In this document: piece by piece, positions 27,211-35,781 of the stretch
Position numbering within the stretch: position 1 is the first letter of the stretch
Layout: each line of letters opens with the position of its first letter
Assembly (NCBI RefSeq): GCF_014138605.1
Contig: NZ_JACJHX010000020.1
Location: forward strand, 1 to 48,219
Direction: 5' to 3'
DNA: 48,219 nt
From: Peribacillus huizhouensis
Lineage (GTDB): Bacteria; Bacillota; Bacilli; Bacillales; DSM-1321
The notes under the pieces: generated by a model
Told to the model about the DNA's origin: nothing
Seen by the model: only the letters and a program-made list of their open reading frames with translations
Database searches by the model: none
Position numbers and translations under genes: made by a program

Positions 27211-27240
27211 AATATATCTGTGTATCACTTACACTTTCAA
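27211..27240 (-). promoter_or_regulatory. Sigma-A type promoter for ybxB
   Basis: TTGAAA (27235-27240) and TATATT (27211-27216), spacer 18 bp, lie just downstream of the rplL terminator and about 75 nt upstream of the ybxB ATG. This keeps ybxB separate from the very strong rplJ-rplL expression. Confidence 0.6.
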
Positions 27241-27249
27241 AAGTAAGAG

Positions 27250-27281
27250 AAAAAAAGCCCGCCATAATAGCGAGCTTTTTA
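27250..27281 (-). terminator. Intrinsic terminator after rplL
   Basis: On the minus strand AGCTCGC and GCGGGCT (27270-27276 and 27256-27262; one G-T pair) form a GC stem with a 7-nt loop, preceded by As and followed by seven Ts. It lies about 15 nt after the rplL stop. Confidence 0.9.
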
Positions 27282-27291
27282 ACAAGCAAAA

Positions 27292-27651
27292 TTACTTAAC
27301 TTCAACGCCAGCTCCAACTTCTTCAAGTTTAGCTTTGAATTCTTCAGCTTCTTCTTTAGATACGCCTTCTTTGATTGCTTTAGGAGTGTTATCAACAAGT
27401 TCTTTCGCTTCTTTAAGACCAAGTCCTGTGATTTCACGAACAACTTTGATAACTTTGATTTTTTGGTCGCCTGCAGATGCAAGAACAACGTCAAACTCAG
27501 TTTTTTCTTCAGCAGCAACGCCACCAGCAGCAGCTACAGCTACTGGAGCAGCAGCAGTTACGCCAAATTCTTCTTCGATTGCTTTAACTAGGTCATTTAG
27601 TTCTAAAACAGTCATCGTTTTAACTGCTTCAATGATTTGATCTTTAGTCAT
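27292..27651 (-). CDS. rplL: 50S ribosomal protein L7/L12
   Basis: The product is the stalk protein that recruits translational GTPases. It is 119 aa. The N-terminal dimerisation domain ([20 protein letters not shown]) is followed by an Ala/Gly-rich hinge (about residues 36-47) and a C-terminal globular domain with [19 protein letters not shown]. It is present in multiple copies per ribosome, in keeping with its terminator and strong L10-operon promoter. Confidence 0.98.
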   Translation of the reverse strand: MTKDQIIEAVKTMTVLELNDLVKAIEEEFGVTAAAPVAVAAAGGVAAEEKTEFDVVLASAGDQKIKVIKVVREITGLGLKEAKELVDNTPKAIKEGVSKEEAEEFKAKLEEVGAGVEVK

Positions 27652-27709
27652 TGTATATTTCCTCCTAGGGTTTGTTTTAGTTTTTGATTACCAAGGGCAA
27701 AGCGCTAGC

Positions 27710-28210
27710 TTACGCTCCTTGTTCTTCTTTTTGTTCTGCCACAGCTTTTGTAGCAAGAGCAAGATTGCGAATAGGTGCTTGTAGCACGCTGAGTAGCATA
27801 GAAAGTAGACCTTCGCGTGATGGAAGTTCTGCAAGAGCTTTAATTTCTTCAGCTGATGCAACATTTCCTTCGATAACTCCAGCTTTAATTTCTAATGCTT
27901 CATGTTTTTTCGCGAAATCGTTAAGGATTTTCGCAGGAGCAATAACATCTTCAGTAGAGAATGCAATTGCGTTCGGGCCAGTCAATGATTCATTTAAAGC
28001 AACTAATTCAGCAGCTTCAGCAGCACGACGAGTCATAGAGTTTTTGTAAACCTTGAACTCAACGCCCGCTTCACGAAGTTGTTTACGAAGTTCTGTTAAT
28101 TCTGATACAGATAATCCGCGGTAGTCAACAACAACAGTTGATTGGCTAGCTTTGAATTTCTCTGCGATCTCATTAACAATTTGAACCTTTTGTTCGATAA
28201 TGGCGCTCAT
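27710..28210 (-). CDS. rplJ: 50S ribosomal protein L10
   Basis: The product is L10, the base of the stalk that anchors the L7/L12 dimers. It is 166 aa, beginning [20 protein letters not shown], with [20 protein letters not shown] and the conserved [11 protein letters not shown]. The start at 28208-28210 follows GGAGGTGTA; an 11-codon extension lacks a site. The long leader upstream (28211-28406) fits autogenous control by L10-L12. Confidence 0.97.
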   Translation of the reverse strand: MSAIIEQKVQIVNEIAEKFKASQSTVVVDYRGLSVSELTELRKQLREAGVEFKVYKNSMTRRAAEAAELVALNESLTGPNAIAFSTEDVIAPAKILNDFAKKHEALEIKAGVIEGNVASAEEIKALAELPSREGLLSMLLSVLQAPIRNLALATKAVAEQKEEQGA

Positions 28211-28406
28211 CCTTACACCTCCTATAGATTTGCTTGAAAACATTTATACCGGTCAAAGATAAAGCCTCCACATCTTGCAGACGAGGAGGCAGTAATTTGA
28301 AAGTCATAGTCATGGACTATTTTATCGAATTACCTCGGCAGGAAATTAAGCTCAAGACGTGAGCACCTACTGTCTACGGTACAAATGATATTCTTTTATA
28401 TTAACA
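28211..28406 (-). ncRNA. L10-type autoregulatory leader with attenuator hairpin
   Basis: About 195 nt lie between the promoter and rplJ with no ORF. Near the 3' end GCCTCC (28264-28269) and GGAGGC (28285-28290) form a hairpin followed by TTTAT on the minus strand, a weak terminator or attenuator. Position and layout match the L10 leader family of Bacilli, where the L10-L12 complex represses its own mRNA. Assignment rests on position and this hairpin, not on a covariance search. Confidence 0.7.
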
Positions 28407-28412
28407 AAACAG

Positions 28413-28442
28413 ATTATAGCAATAATCGTTTCATATTGTCAA
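28413..28442 (-). promoter_or_regulatory. Strong sigma-A promoter for rplJ-rplL
   Basis: Both hexamers are perfect: TTGACA (28437-28442) and TATAAT (28413-28418), spacer 18 bp. The -35 ends 3 nt past the rplA stop, so rplJ-rplL is transcribed from here in addition to any read-through from rplK-rplA. Confidence 0.9.
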
Positions 28443-28445
28443 ATG

Positions 28446-29147
28446 TTAATTTTTTACATTGAATGAAGAAGGATCAACCTTAACACCAGGGCCCATTGTA
28501 GTCGTTACAGAAACATTTTTCATGTAAGTTCCTTTAGCTGCCGCAGGTTTAACTTTCATTAATGTGTCATAGATAGTTGTAAAGTTCTCAACCAATTTGC
28601 TGTCTTCGAAAGAAGCTTTACCAATTGGAGCATGAATGATACCTGTTTTGTCAACGCGGTATTCAACTTTACCAGCTTTAATTTCGTTAACTGCTTTCGT
28701 TACATCAAATGTAACTGTACCAGTTTTAGGGTTCGGCATAAGACCTTTTGGTCCTAATACTCGTCCTAATTTACCAACTTCACCCATCATATCTGGAGTA
28801 GCTACGATTACATCAAATTCGAACCAACCTTGTTGGATTTTGTTGATGTATTCTGCGTCTCCAACATAATCAGCACCTGCTGCTTCAGCTTCTTTAACTT
28901 TTTCGCCTTTAGCAAATACTAATACACGTTGAGTTTTACCAGTTCCGTTCGGAAGCACGACTGCTCCACGGATTTGTTGGTCAGCTTTCTTAGGGTCAAC
29001 GCCTAAACGGAAAGCAACTTCAACTGTTGCATCAAATTTTACAAAGCTAGTTTTTTTAGCAAGTTCTACAGCTTCTGCTACTGAATATGCTTTAGTACGG
29101 TCAATTAATTGTACCGCTTCAAGATACTTTTTACCTTTATTAGCCAT
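28446..29147 (-). CDS. rplA: 50S ribosomal protein L1
   Basis: The product is L1, the mobile stalk protein at the E site, and in many bacteria a repressor of its own operon. It is 233 aa, beginning [20 protein letters not shown], with the conserved [15 protein letters not shown] loop and the C-terminus [10 protein letters not shown]. It follows rplK after 107 nt that contain a perfect 8-bp hairpin. Confidence 0.98.
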   Translation of the reverse strand: MANKGKKYLEAVQLIDRTKAYSVAEAVELAKKTSFVKFDATVEVAFRLGVDPKKADQQIRGAVVLPNGTGKTQRVLVFAKGEKVKEAEAAGADYVGDAEYINKIQQGWFEFDVIVATPDMMGEVGKLGRVLGPKGLMPNPKTGTVTFDVTKAVNEIKAGKVEYRVDKTGIIHAPIGKASFEDSKLVENFTTIYDTLMKVKPAAAKGTYMKNVSVTTTMGPGVKVDPSSFNVKN

Positions 29148-29201
29148 GATATAAAATCCTCCTATATTGTGGTTTTAACGGAATAACCTCCCACGAATAA
29201 A

Positions 29202-29224
29202 GGTTGCGAGTATGAATCGCAACC
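29202..29224 (-). repeat. Perfect 8-bp hairpin between rplK and rplA
   Basis: GGTTGCGA (29202-29209) and TCGCAACC (29217-29224) are exact reverse complements around a 7-nt loop. It is GC-rich for this region and is followed on the minus strand by only a short TTTATT. It could bind L1, be a processing site, or slow polymerase between the two cistrons. Confidence 0.65.
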
Positions 29225-29254
29225 CCGTAGAAACGAATAACTGTTTAGATGGGA

Positions 29255-29680
29255 TTAATCTTCGATGACAATACCCATGCTGCGTGCTGTACCTTCAACC
29301 ATACGCATTGCAGACTCAACGTTTGCTGCGTTTAGATCAGGCATTTTTGTTTCTGCAATCTCGCGTACTTTATCACGTTTGACTGTAGCAACTTTATTAC
29401 GGTTAGGTTCACCAGAACCAGACTCAATTCCAGCTGCAACTTTAAGCAATACTGCAGCAGGTGGAGTTTTTGTTACGAATGTAAATGAACGGTCTTCAAA
29501 TACCGTAATTTCAACAGGAATAATTAGACCAGCTTGATCTGCTGTACGAGCGTTGAACTCCTTACAGAATCCCATGATGTTAACACCAGCTTGACCTAGT
29601 GCAGGACCAACCGGCGGTGCCGGATTCGCTTTCCCAGCAGGAATTTGCAATTTAACCATTTTAATTACTTTTTTAGCCAC
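29255..29680 (-). CDS. rplK: 50S ribosomal protein L11
   Basis: The product is L11, which forms the GTPase-associated centre and is needed for RelA activation. I use the GTG at 29678-29680 (141 aa), with GGAGGTG 7 nt upstream and the usual N-terminus ([20 protein letters not shown]); an in-frame ATG 9 nt upstream would overlap that site. The thiostrepton-binding proline-rich stretch [16 protein letters not shown] is wild type. Confidence 0.97.
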   Translation of the reverse strand: MAKKVIKMVKLQIPAGKANPAPPVGPALGQAGVNIMGFCKEFNARTADQAGLIIPVEITVFEDRSFTFVTKTPPAAVLLKVAAGIESGSGEPNRNKVATVKRDKVREIAETKMPDLNAANVESAMRMVEGTARSMGIVIED

Positions 29681-29817
29681 GAGACACACCTCCTTATAAG
29701 TCTAAGTCCGTGATGTGGTAATAGGGGTATACCCTCCCACTCATCTTAAATTCTTTATTTAAATAAAGAATGTTTGTATCATTTAGGTCTCGTAATAGAA
29801 ACATACTGACCTATGAA

Positions 29818-29846
29818 ATTTTACCACTTTCCAACAATGATTTCAA
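29818..29846 (-). promoter_or_regulatory. Sigma-A promoter for rplK-rplA
   Basis: TTGAAA (29841-29846) and TAAAAT (29818-29823) with a 17-bp spacer lie just downstream of the nusG stop. A perfect 22-bp A/T palindrome (29750-29771) lies in the leader that follows; it has no T-run and may be a minor structure. Confidence 0.7.
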
Positions 29847-29857
29847 GTTTTTTCAGA

Positions 29858-30391
29858 TTATATTTTTTCCACCTGATTAAAATCTAGTTCAACCGGGGTA
29901 TCTCTGCCAAACATATTGACCAGCACCCGTACTTTACTTTTGTCCTTATCCAATTCTTCAATAACTCCTGAGAAATTGGAAAATGGTCCTTCTTTAACCG
30001 TAACTGTGTCACCTAACTCGAAATCTACTTCAATTCGTTGTTCATCAACACCCATGCGTTTTAGAACTACTTCAATTTCTTCAGGTAGTAAAGCCGTTGG
30101 TTTTGAACCAGCTCCAGAAGAACCAACAAACCCTGTTACCCCAGGAGTATTTCGAACTACATACCAAGAATCATCCGTCATAATGATTTCCACAAGTACA
30201 TAACCCGGAAATACTTTCTTTTTCAGAACCTTCTTCTTACCATCTTTAATTTCTGTTTCTTCTTCTTCAGGAACAACGACGCGGAAGATCTTATCTTGCA
30301 TCGCCATTGTTTCTACACGTTTCTCAAGATTCGCTTTTACTTTATTCTCATATCCTGAGTATGTGTGTACAACATACCAATTTTTTTCCAT
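29858..30391 (-). CDS. nusG: Transcription elongation/antitermination factor NusG
   Basis: NusG binds the RNA polymerase clamp and couples transcription to translation through S10. It is 177 aa. The N-terminal NGN domain begins MEKNWYVVHTYSGYENKVKA and includes VFPGYVLVEI, and the C-terminal KOW domain includes GDTVTVKEGPFSNFSG and ends FNQVEKI. In Bacilli it also promotes pausing. It follows secE after 360 nt with a terminator. Confidence 0.98.
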   Translation of the reverse strand: MEKNWYVVHTYSGYENKVKANLEKRVETMAMQDKIFRVVVPEEEETEIKDGKKKVLKKKVFPGYVLVEIIMTDDSWYVVRNTPGVTGFVGSSGAGSKPTALLPEEIEVVLKRMGVDEQRIEVDFELGDTVTVKEGPFSNFSGVIEELDKDKSKVRVLVNMFGRDTPVELDFNQVEKI

Positions 30392-30751
30392 GTTAATAGG
30401 ACTAAATCGCCCTTCCCTCCCTATACAGTTCTTTTTTTCATATTGTTTTCATTTTTACATGAAAAGTCCAAGAAGGCATTGCTGACTTCCAGATGAATTA
30501 CTTTTAAGAAAAGCGAAAAGCACTTTGTTAATTACAAAGGCTTGTATATGACAAACAAGATAGAGAACAATGTTTTTCTCCCTATTCAATTATTTGTCTA
30601 TTAACTGATAAGGTAACTTTCGCTCAGCATCAAAATCCGTTTGAAAACTTACGCTTTCTTACTCTTAAAAAAGACAAATTAAAAAACCCGTTTCCGGGCT
30701 TTTTACTGTTGTTTATTATTTTAGCACTATTATAGCTTATTTTGGAATCTC
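30392..30751 (-). other. secE-nusG intergenic region
   Basis: This 360-nt gap has the secE terminator (30681-30704) on its upstream side, so nusG needs a promoter here, but none is convincing. The best candidates are TTGTTC-16-TATACA and TTGTTT-18-TAATTA, both within about 30540-30580. A short hairpin CTTTGT/ACAAAG lies at 30523-30539. The ribosome binding site before nusG is GGGAGGGA-like. No ORF is visible. Confidence 0.5.
30681..30704 (-). terminator. Terminator between secE and nusG
   Basis: On the minus strand a short GC stem (CCCG/CGGG, TTTC or GAAA loop) is followed by TTTTTT, with As on the other side, so it can work in both directions. It starts about 48 nt after the secE stop. Confidence 0.8.
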
Positions 30752-30934
30752 TTATTCAATAACAAGACGAATTAGTTCAGATATGCCTAAATCTACTACA
30801 GCAAAGAAAACTGCCATAATGACAACGGTTGAAAGTACTACTACCGTATATCTTGTAAGCTCTTTTCTTTTAGGCCAGCTTACTTTCCTCATCTCTCGAG
30901 CAACACCGCGAAAAAATTCGGTTATGCGATTCAT
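30752..30934 (-). CDS. secE: Preprotein translocase subunit SecE
   Basis: SecE stabilises SecY in the translocon. It is 60 aa, the short Bacillus form with one membrane helix. The sequence begins MNRITEFFRGVAREMRKVSW, followed by PKRKELTRYTVVV and a hydrophobic segment around residues 31-51. The ATG at 30932-30934 has a GGAGG site; a frame extension of five codons upstream is unlikely. It lies right after the broken rpmG. Confidence 0.96.
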   Translation of the reverse strand: MNRITEFFRGVAREMRKVSWPKRKELTRYTVVVLSTVVIMAVFFAVVDLGISELIRLVIE

Positions 30935-30985
30935 GAATGTAACCTCCAACCAACTTAGATAGCTTCTGTCAATCTATTTAAACAG

Positions 30986-31140
30986 TTACTTCGTTTCTTT
31001 ATGCATGGTATGGGCATTGCAAGTACTACAAAATTTCTTAATTTCCAAACGCTCCACACTTACTGCTTTATTGCTTTCAGAAGAGTAGTTTCTAGAACCG
31101 CAATCTGTACAAGCGAGGATTAACTTTTTTCTCATCATTT
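30986..31140 (-). pseudogene. rpmG: Frameshifted 50S ribosomal protein L33 (zinc type)
   Basis: From ATG (31138-31140, or 31135-31137) the frame reads [20 protein letters not shown], then LKAIKQ and a stop. In the next frame the rest of L33 continues ([20 protein letters not shown], then MHKETK) to a proper TAA at 30986-30988. The span is 155 nt, not a multiple of 3. Removing 2 nt (a CT in TCTTCTCT), or adding 1 A in the AAA that follows, restores a 49-50-aa protein with both zinc CxxC pairs. Ribosome binding site and promoter remain. It sits at the normal sigH-secE position. A sequencing error is possible. Confidence 0.85.
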
Positions 31141-31171
31141 CCACACCTATCTATCTCTACATCGTTAAAAC

Positions 31172-31200
31172 TTTATCACGGCTGTCACTTATTGTCAACA
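31172..31200 (-). promoter_or_regulatory. Sigma-A promoter for rpmG-secE
   Basis: A perfect TTGACA (31195-31200) and TAAAGT (31172-31177) with a 17-bp spacer lie about 32 nt upstream of the rpmG start. It also supplies secE, which explains why it is kept although rpmG is broken. Confidence 0.75.
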
Positions 31201-31235
31201 AACAATAAGCTTAAATACCGCATGAATACAGGGAA

Positions 31236-31886
31236 TTACAGGGTTACCTCTCTCACTTCCAAATATCGTTCTAGCTTCCTCTTCACTCGTTGTAGGGCAT
31301 TGTCTATAGACTTCACGTGTCGGTTTAATTCTTCTGAAATTTCCTGGTAAGATTGTCCGTCTAGATAAAGAGCAAGAACCTTTCTCTCTAAATCACTCAA
31401 TAGTTCCGCCATTTTTAATTCGATGTCATCAAATTCTTCCTGATTTATGAACAGTTCTTCAGGATCTAAAACTTTTGCTCCAGAAATAACATCCATAAGT
31501 GTGCGATCTGACTCTTCATCATAAATAGGCTTGTCCAAAGATACATATGAGTTTAAGGGAATATGTTTTTGTCTTGTTGCTGTTTTAATCGCTGTAATAA
31601 TCTGCCTTGTAATGCAAAGCTCTGCAAAGGCTTTAAATGTTGACAGTTTATCCCCTTTGAAATCACGAATAGCCTTATATAAACCTATCATACCTTCTTG
31701 TACGATGTCTTCTTTATCAGCACCAATTAAAAAATAGGTTCTAGCTTTAGCTCTTACAAAGTTTCGGTATTTTTGGATTAAATAATCCAAAGCCTCACTG
31801 TCTCCTTTATGCACATAATCCACAAGCACGTCATCATCAAACTGGCCATAATCCTCATTCACTTTCATTCCGAAGTTGGACCCCAC
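31236..31886 (-). CDS. sigH: RNA polymerase sigma-H factor (SigH / Spo0H)
   Basis: Sigma-H directs transition-state and early sporulation and competence genes in Bacilli. It is 216 aa. Region 2 (LIQKYRNFVRAKARTYFLIG, then DIVQEGMIGLYKAIRDF) and region 4 (LDGQSYQEISEELNRHVKS) are intact. I use GTG (31884-31886) because GGGGGA lies 7 nt upstream. A later ATG (codon 7) has no site. A SigH gene implies a spore-forming ancestor but does not prove sporulation. Confidence 0.95.
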   Translation of the reverse strand: MGSNFGMKVNEDYGQFDDDVLVDYVHKGDSEALDYLIQKYRNFVRAKARTYFLIGADKEDIVQEGMIGLYKAIRDFKGDKLSTFKAFAELCITRQIITAIKTATRQKHIPLNSYVSLDKPIYDEESDRTLMDVISGAKVLDPEELFINQEEFDDIELKMAELLSDLERKVLALYLDGQSYQEISEELNRHVKSIDNALQRVKRKLERYLEVREVTL

Positions 31887-31920
31887 ATTTTATCCCCCTG
31901 ACCGTACGCATAGTTAGCAA

Positions 31921-31950
31921 TATTATACAGTAGGCGAAATTTACTCGTCA
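31921..31950 (-). promoter_or_regulatory. Sigma-A promoter for sigH
   Basis: TTGACG (31945-31950) and a perfect TATAAT (31921-31926) with an 18-bp spacer start 6 nt after the rae1 stop. It gives sigH its own transcript. In B. subtilis sigH is repressed by AbrB; no AbrB site can be read by eye. Confidence 0.8.
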
Positions 31951-31955
31951 ACAGC

Positions 31956-32465
31956 TCAAAACTTCCCCCGGCGCCAATTTTCAAAAATTTCTGCCACTTC
32001 GTCCGTTAAATCAATCTTGGAATTTTGTTTGAATTTTGTCGCTTTATCAAGCTTTTTGTCAATTTCAACTTCTATATGTTCCATTTCAATTAATAGTTCT
32101 CGTGCAGATTTTCGTAAAGCTCCTTGCCCAAAAACCACCCATTGTTCAGTAAAATCAGAAGTTGCCACGTAAACTTGCGTTTTAATATTATTTAACTGGA
32201 TAGCCATTTTTTCGATCCGCTCATCTGCGGACTCGTTTTCTCTTGTAAAAATAATTTCTACCTTAAAATTTTTATATTTACGCTCAATTCCCTGGACAAA
32301 ATGGGCATCAAAGACAACTATGACTCTGTAACCTGAAAAAGCTTGATATTCTGCCATCTTCTCTATCAGGCGATCACGCGCTTCTGATAAATTGTGTTCC
32401 TTTAATTCTCTTAGTTCCGGCCAAGCTCCAATAATGTTATAACCGTCTACCAACAGAATATTCAT
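31956..32465 (-). CDS. rae1: NYN/PIN-like ribosome-associated endoribonuclease (YacP/Rae1)
   Basis: A 169-aa NYN-domain protein. The B. subtilis relative Rae1 (YacP) cleaves mRNA in the ribosomal A site. Visible motifs are MNILLVDGYNIIGAWPEL with the first catalytic Asp, the second acidic strand VIVVFDAHF, and VATSDFTEQWVVFGQGALRKSARE. It starts 3 nt after the rlmB stop. The function is inferred from the conserved slot and motifs. Confidence 0.92.
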   Translation of the reverse strand: MNILLVDGYNIIGAWPELRELKEHNLSEARDRLIEKMAEYQAFSGYRVIVVFDAHFVQGIERKYKNFKVEIIFTRENESADERIEKMAIQLNNIKTQVYVATSDFTEQWVVFGQGALRKSARELLIEMEHIEVEIDKKLDKATKFKQNSKIDLTDEVAEIFENWRRGKF

Positions 32466-32468
32466 TAC

Positions 32469-33212
32469 CTATTCCCCTAAAGGATTTCTTTTTCGATAAA
32501 CCTCATACATCAACAACCCTGCTGCAACAGATGCATTCAAAGAAGTTACCTTTCCGATCATTGGCATACGAATAAGAAAATCACATTTATCTTTAATAAG
32601 GCGGCCCATTCCCTTTCCTTCGCTGCCGATTACGAGGCCAATTGGCATCTTACCATCCATGTTTCGGTAATCATCAGTGCCCAACGCATCGGTACCAACA
32701 ATCCAGACCCCACGTTCTTTTAATTCATCAATCGTTCTAGACATGTTAGTAACTCTGGCAACAGGAATGTATTCGATGGCTCCTGTTGATGATTTTGCTA
32801 CAGTTGCAGTTAAGCCCACAGCTCTACGTTTCGGGATAATAATACCATGAGCTCCTACCGCATCTGCTGTACGCATGATCGATCCAAGATTATGAGGATC
32901 TTCAATTTCATCTAATAGAATAAAAAAGGGAGCTTCTTCACGAGACTCTGCCACAGCAAATAGATCATCCACTTCTGCATATGAATACGCAGCTACCTGT
33001 GCAACAACCCCTTGATGAATGCCTTCTGTCATTTGATCAATCTTTTTTTTCGGGACAAAATTAACGAATATATTCCTCTCTTTTGCCAATGTAATAATTT
33101 GCTGCATTGTACCTTTTTGCGAACCTTCAGCAATCCATATTTTATTCATATCACGCTCAGAACGTAATGCTTCTAATACAGGATTCTTTCCAATGATATA
33201 TTCCTCGCTCAT
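32469..33212 (-). CDS. rlmB: 23S rRNA 2'-O-methyltransferase RlmB (SPOUT family)
   Basis: A SpoU-class 2'-O-methylase (TrmH/RlmB) of 247 aa. The N-terminal substrate-binding domain (EYIIGKNPVLEALRS) is followed by the SPOUT knot with NLGSIMRTADAVGAHGIIIP, VIGSEGKGM and SLNASVAAGLLMYEV. I use the ATG at 33210-33212 with GGAG upstream; 9 extra codons would overlap the site. In relatives it modifies G2251 of 23S rRNA; the exact target is inferred. Confidence 0.93.
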   Translation of the reverse strand: MSEEYIIGKNPVLEALRSERDMNKIWIAEGSQKGTMQQIITLAKERNIFVNFVPKKKIDQMTEGIHQGVVAQVAAYSYAEVDDLFAVAESREEAPFFILLDEIEDPHNLGSIMRTADAVGAHGIIIPKRRAVGLTATVAKSSTGAIEYIPVARVTNMSRTIDELKERGVWIVGTDALGTDDYRNMDGKMPIGLVIGSEGKGMGRLIKDKCDFLIRMPMIGKVTSLNASVAAGLLMYEVYRKRNPLGE

Positions 33213-33216
33213 AAGC

Positions 33217-33630
33217 TCATCTCCTTTTTTCGTCTTCAATAAATTGGATCGATTGATTAATCAGAACCTCTAATCTCTCATTGTTTCCTGATAAATATAC
33301 ATAACCCATTAATGCCTCAAACGCAGTACCATATCGATAAGTTTGAACATCCGTATTCTTAGGCACGCTACCTGATTTGGCATTCCGTCCGCGCCTAACG
33401 ACAGCTCGTTCTTCCTCTGTTAATTGATTGCTTTCAATAAAAAAATGAATGATTTTACTTTGTGCTTTCGCCGATACGAATGAAGTCGCTTCTTTATGAA
33501 GTAAATGCGGCTTCACTGCACCCTTTTTCAATAGATGATGCCTGATATACGTCTCATATACGGCATCACCCATATAAGCAAGAGCAAGGCTATTCACCAT
33601 TTTTTCATCGACTTTCTTCTCGTGTTGCAT
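33217..33630 (-). CDS. mrnC: Mini-ribonuclease III (23S rRNA maturation)
   Basis: Mini-III has an RNase III catalytic fold without a dsRNA-binding domain and matures 23S rRNA ends in B. subtilis. Seen are [20 protein letters not shown] with the catalytic Asp, [20 protein letters not shown], and [14 protein letters not shown] choose the ATG at 33628-33630 (137 aa), which has AGAGGAT 7 nt upstream. An ATG 7 codons earlier overlaps cysS by 16 nt and has no site. Confidence 0.92.
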   Translation of the reverse strand: MQHEKKVDEKMVNSLALAYMGDAVYETYIRHHLLKKGAVKPHLLHKEATSFVSAKAQSKIIHFFIESNQLTEEERAVVRRGRNAKSGSVPKNTDVQTYRYGTAFEALMGYVYLSGNNERLEVLINQSIQFIEDEKRR

Positions 33631-33635
33631 ACCGT

Positions 33636-35033
33636 TTATCCTCTTTTCCATCTAGTACCCTGAGGTGTATCTTCGAGAATAATATTTAAATGTTTTAGTC
33701 GGTCTCGAATGTCATCTGAAAGTTTAAAGTTTCTGTCTTTACGCGCTTGGATACGCTGCTGAATCAACGCTTCTATTTCTTCATCCAGTAATGTTTCTTC
33801 CTCAAGAGTCAAACCAAGGATGGACGTTAATAACTTGAACTCTTCGATGAATTTCTCAATCACATGCTGATCTGTATTCTTTTCCATCATGTAGTAATTA
33901 GCTTGCTTGGAAAGCTCAAACAAGACAGAAATGGCATTAGCTGTATTAAAGTCATCGTCCATTTCACGGGTGAATTCATCATGTAATTCTGAAATTTTCT
34001 TCAACCACAAATCATTGCTATCTGCTAATCCGGCACTAGAATCTAATCGATGCTTTAAGTTTTGAAAAGATGTTTTCAAACGGTCAAATGCTGCTTTTGT
34101 TTTCTCAAGTACTTCTTCACTATAATTAATAGGATGGCGATAATGAACAGATAACATGAAGAATCTCAATACTTGTGGATCATGATGCTGAATAATGTCG
34201 TGTACAAGGACAAAATTCCCTAGTGATTTCGACATTTTTTCATTATCTATATTTATATAGCCATTATGCATCCAGTACTTTGCAAATGTTTTCCCAGTCA
34301 AAGCCTCTGATTGGGCAATTTCATTTTCATGATGCGGGAATGCTAAATCTTGGCCACCTGCATGAATATCAATCGTGTCACCTAGGTATTTTTGCGCCAT
34401 AGCTGAGCATTCAATATGCCAACCTGGGCGGCCATTTCCCCACGGAGATTCCCAAGAAATTTCGCCCTCCTTTGCTGTTTTCCATAGTGCAAAGTCTAAC
34501 GCATCTTGTTTCCTTTCCCCTACTTCAATTCTTGAGCCAATGCGTAGCTCATCAATGGATTGATGTGAAAGCTTGCCATACGTATCGAATTTACGAGTTC
34601 GGAAGTAGACATCGCCTTCCGATTCATAAGCATATCCTTTTTCAATCAATGCAGAAACAAAATCAATAATCGTATCCATATTTTCCATAACAGTCGGATG
34701 TTTATCTGCTTTTTTGCAACCTAACGCAGTGACATCTTCAAAATAAGCATTAATAAATCGTTCTGCAATCGTTGGAACATCTTCACCTAATTCCTTTGCA
34801 GCCTTAATTAACTTATCATCTACATCAGTAAAATTTGAAACAAATTTTACATCATAACCGCTAAATTTAAGATAATTGCGGACCGTGTCAAACACAATAG
34901 CAGGACGGGCGTTGCCAATATGGATATAGTTGTACACGGTAGGTCCGCAAACGTACATCTTCACCTTACCTTCTTCTATTGGAATGAACTCTTCCTTCTG
35001 CCGTGATACAGTATTATAAATTTTAATAGTCAT
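33636..35033 (-). CDS. cysS: Cysteinyl-tRNA synthetase
   Basis: A class I aminoacyl-tRNA synthetase that charges tRNA-Cys. It is 465 aa. Zinc/thiol recognition Cys is in [13 protein letters not shown], with HIGN at residues 38-41. Further zinc ligands are in [16 protein letters not shown] and [13 protein letters not shown], and KMSKSLGN follows (about 266). Its ATG overlaps the cysE end by 11 nt, so translation should be coupled; both are under the cysteine T-box upstream. Confidence 0.97.
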   Translation of the reverse strand: MTIKIYNTVSRQKEEFIPIEEGKVKMYVCGPTVYNYIHIGNARPAIVFDTVRNYLKFSGYDVKFVSNFTDVDDKLIKAAKELGEDVPTIAERFINAYFEDVTALGCKKADKHPTVMENMDTIIDFVSALIEKGYAYESEGDVYFRTRKFDTYGKLSHQSIDELRIGSRIEVGERKQDALDFALWKTAKEGEISWESPWGNGRPGWHIECSAMAQKYLGDTIDIHAGGQDLAFPHHENEIAQSEALTGKTFAKYWMHNGYINIDNEKMSKSLGNFVLVHDIIQHHDPQVLRFFMLSVHYRHPINYSEEVLEKTKAAFDRLKTSFQNLKHRLDSSAGLADSNDLWLKKISELHDEFTREMDDDFNTANAISVLFELSKQANYYMMEKNTDQHVIEKFIEEFKLLTSILGLTLEEETLLDEEIEALIQQRIQARKDRNFKLSDDIRDRLKHLNIILEDTPQGTRWKRG

Positions 35034-35682
35034 ATTCTTTGCTCCTTTCTTCCTTTAACACATTCAATTCCGCTTTCATTTCCAACAGTTCTTTTTCCAG
35101 TTCTATGATGCGGTCTGCAATTGGGTCAGGAAGATCTGTATGGTTCAAATCTTTATTTATCCTTACTCCATCCTGAATAACGACTTTTCCTGGAATACCA
35201 ACAACAGTCGAATTCGGGGGGACTTCTTTCAGTACCACAGAACCTGCGCCAATTTTGGAATTTTCCCCAACTTCAATAGAGCCTAATACCTTAGCACCTG
35301 TAGCAATTAATACATTGTCTTTAATGGTGGGATGCCGTTTACCTTTTTCTTTTCCAGTTCCTCCAAGTGTAACACCTTGAAACACAGATACATTATTCCC
35401 AATTTCACAAGTTTCACCAATCACAATCCCCATTCCATGATCAATAAAAAAACGATTCCCAATTTGTGCACCTGGATGAATTTCAACACCAGTGAAGAAG
35501 CGGCTAATTTGCGAAATAGCTCTTGCAATGAAAAAGAATTTTCGTTTATAAAAGGCATGGGCCAGTCGATGACTCCAAATGGCATGCAATCCGGCATATG
35601 TCAAAATAACTTCTAGATAACTACGTGCTGCAGGATCCTGGTCAAATATGACCTCTAAGTCTTCCTTGAACATTTTAAACAC
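35023..35682 (-). CDS. cysE: Serine O-acetyltransferase
   Basis: This enzyme transfers acetyl from acetyl-CoA to serine, the first step of cysteine synthesis. It is 219 aa. A left-handed beta-helix carries the catalytic histidine ([20 protein letters not shown]) and the [18 protein letters not shown] loop. I use GTG at 35680-35682, with GGAGGT 7 nt upstream; the later ATG is too far from the site. The T-box before it links expression to uncharged tRNA-Cys. Confidence 0.97.
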   Translation of the reverse strand: MFKMFKEDLEVIFDQDPAARSYLEVILTYAGLHAIWSHRLAHAFYKRKFFFIARAISQISRFFTGVEIHPGAQIGNRFFIDHGMGIVIGETCEIGNNVSVFQGVTLGGTGKEKGKRHPTIKDNVLIATGAKVLGSIEVGENSKIGAGSVVLKEVPPNSTVVGIPGKVVIQDGVRINKDLNHTDLPDPIADRIIELEKELLEMKAELNVLKEERSKEYDY

Positions 35683-35781
35683 CGCTGTGACCTCCTATAT
35701 ATCCCTTCTCTTTTTCTCTATTTGCTTGATGTTTGGACAAAAATGACCGTATCTAGCGACCTATATATTCTTTTGTTCAAT

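Noticed and set aside
27158..27640. Plus-strand 160-codon ORF
   Set aside because: It is a serine/alanine/threonine-rich shadow of rplL, whose Ala-rich codons keep the opposite strand open. It also runs through the rplL terminator.
29750..29771. 22-bp A/T palindrome in the rplK leader
   Set aside because: Perfect, but AT-only apart from two positions and without a T-run; likely chance in an AT-rich spacer.
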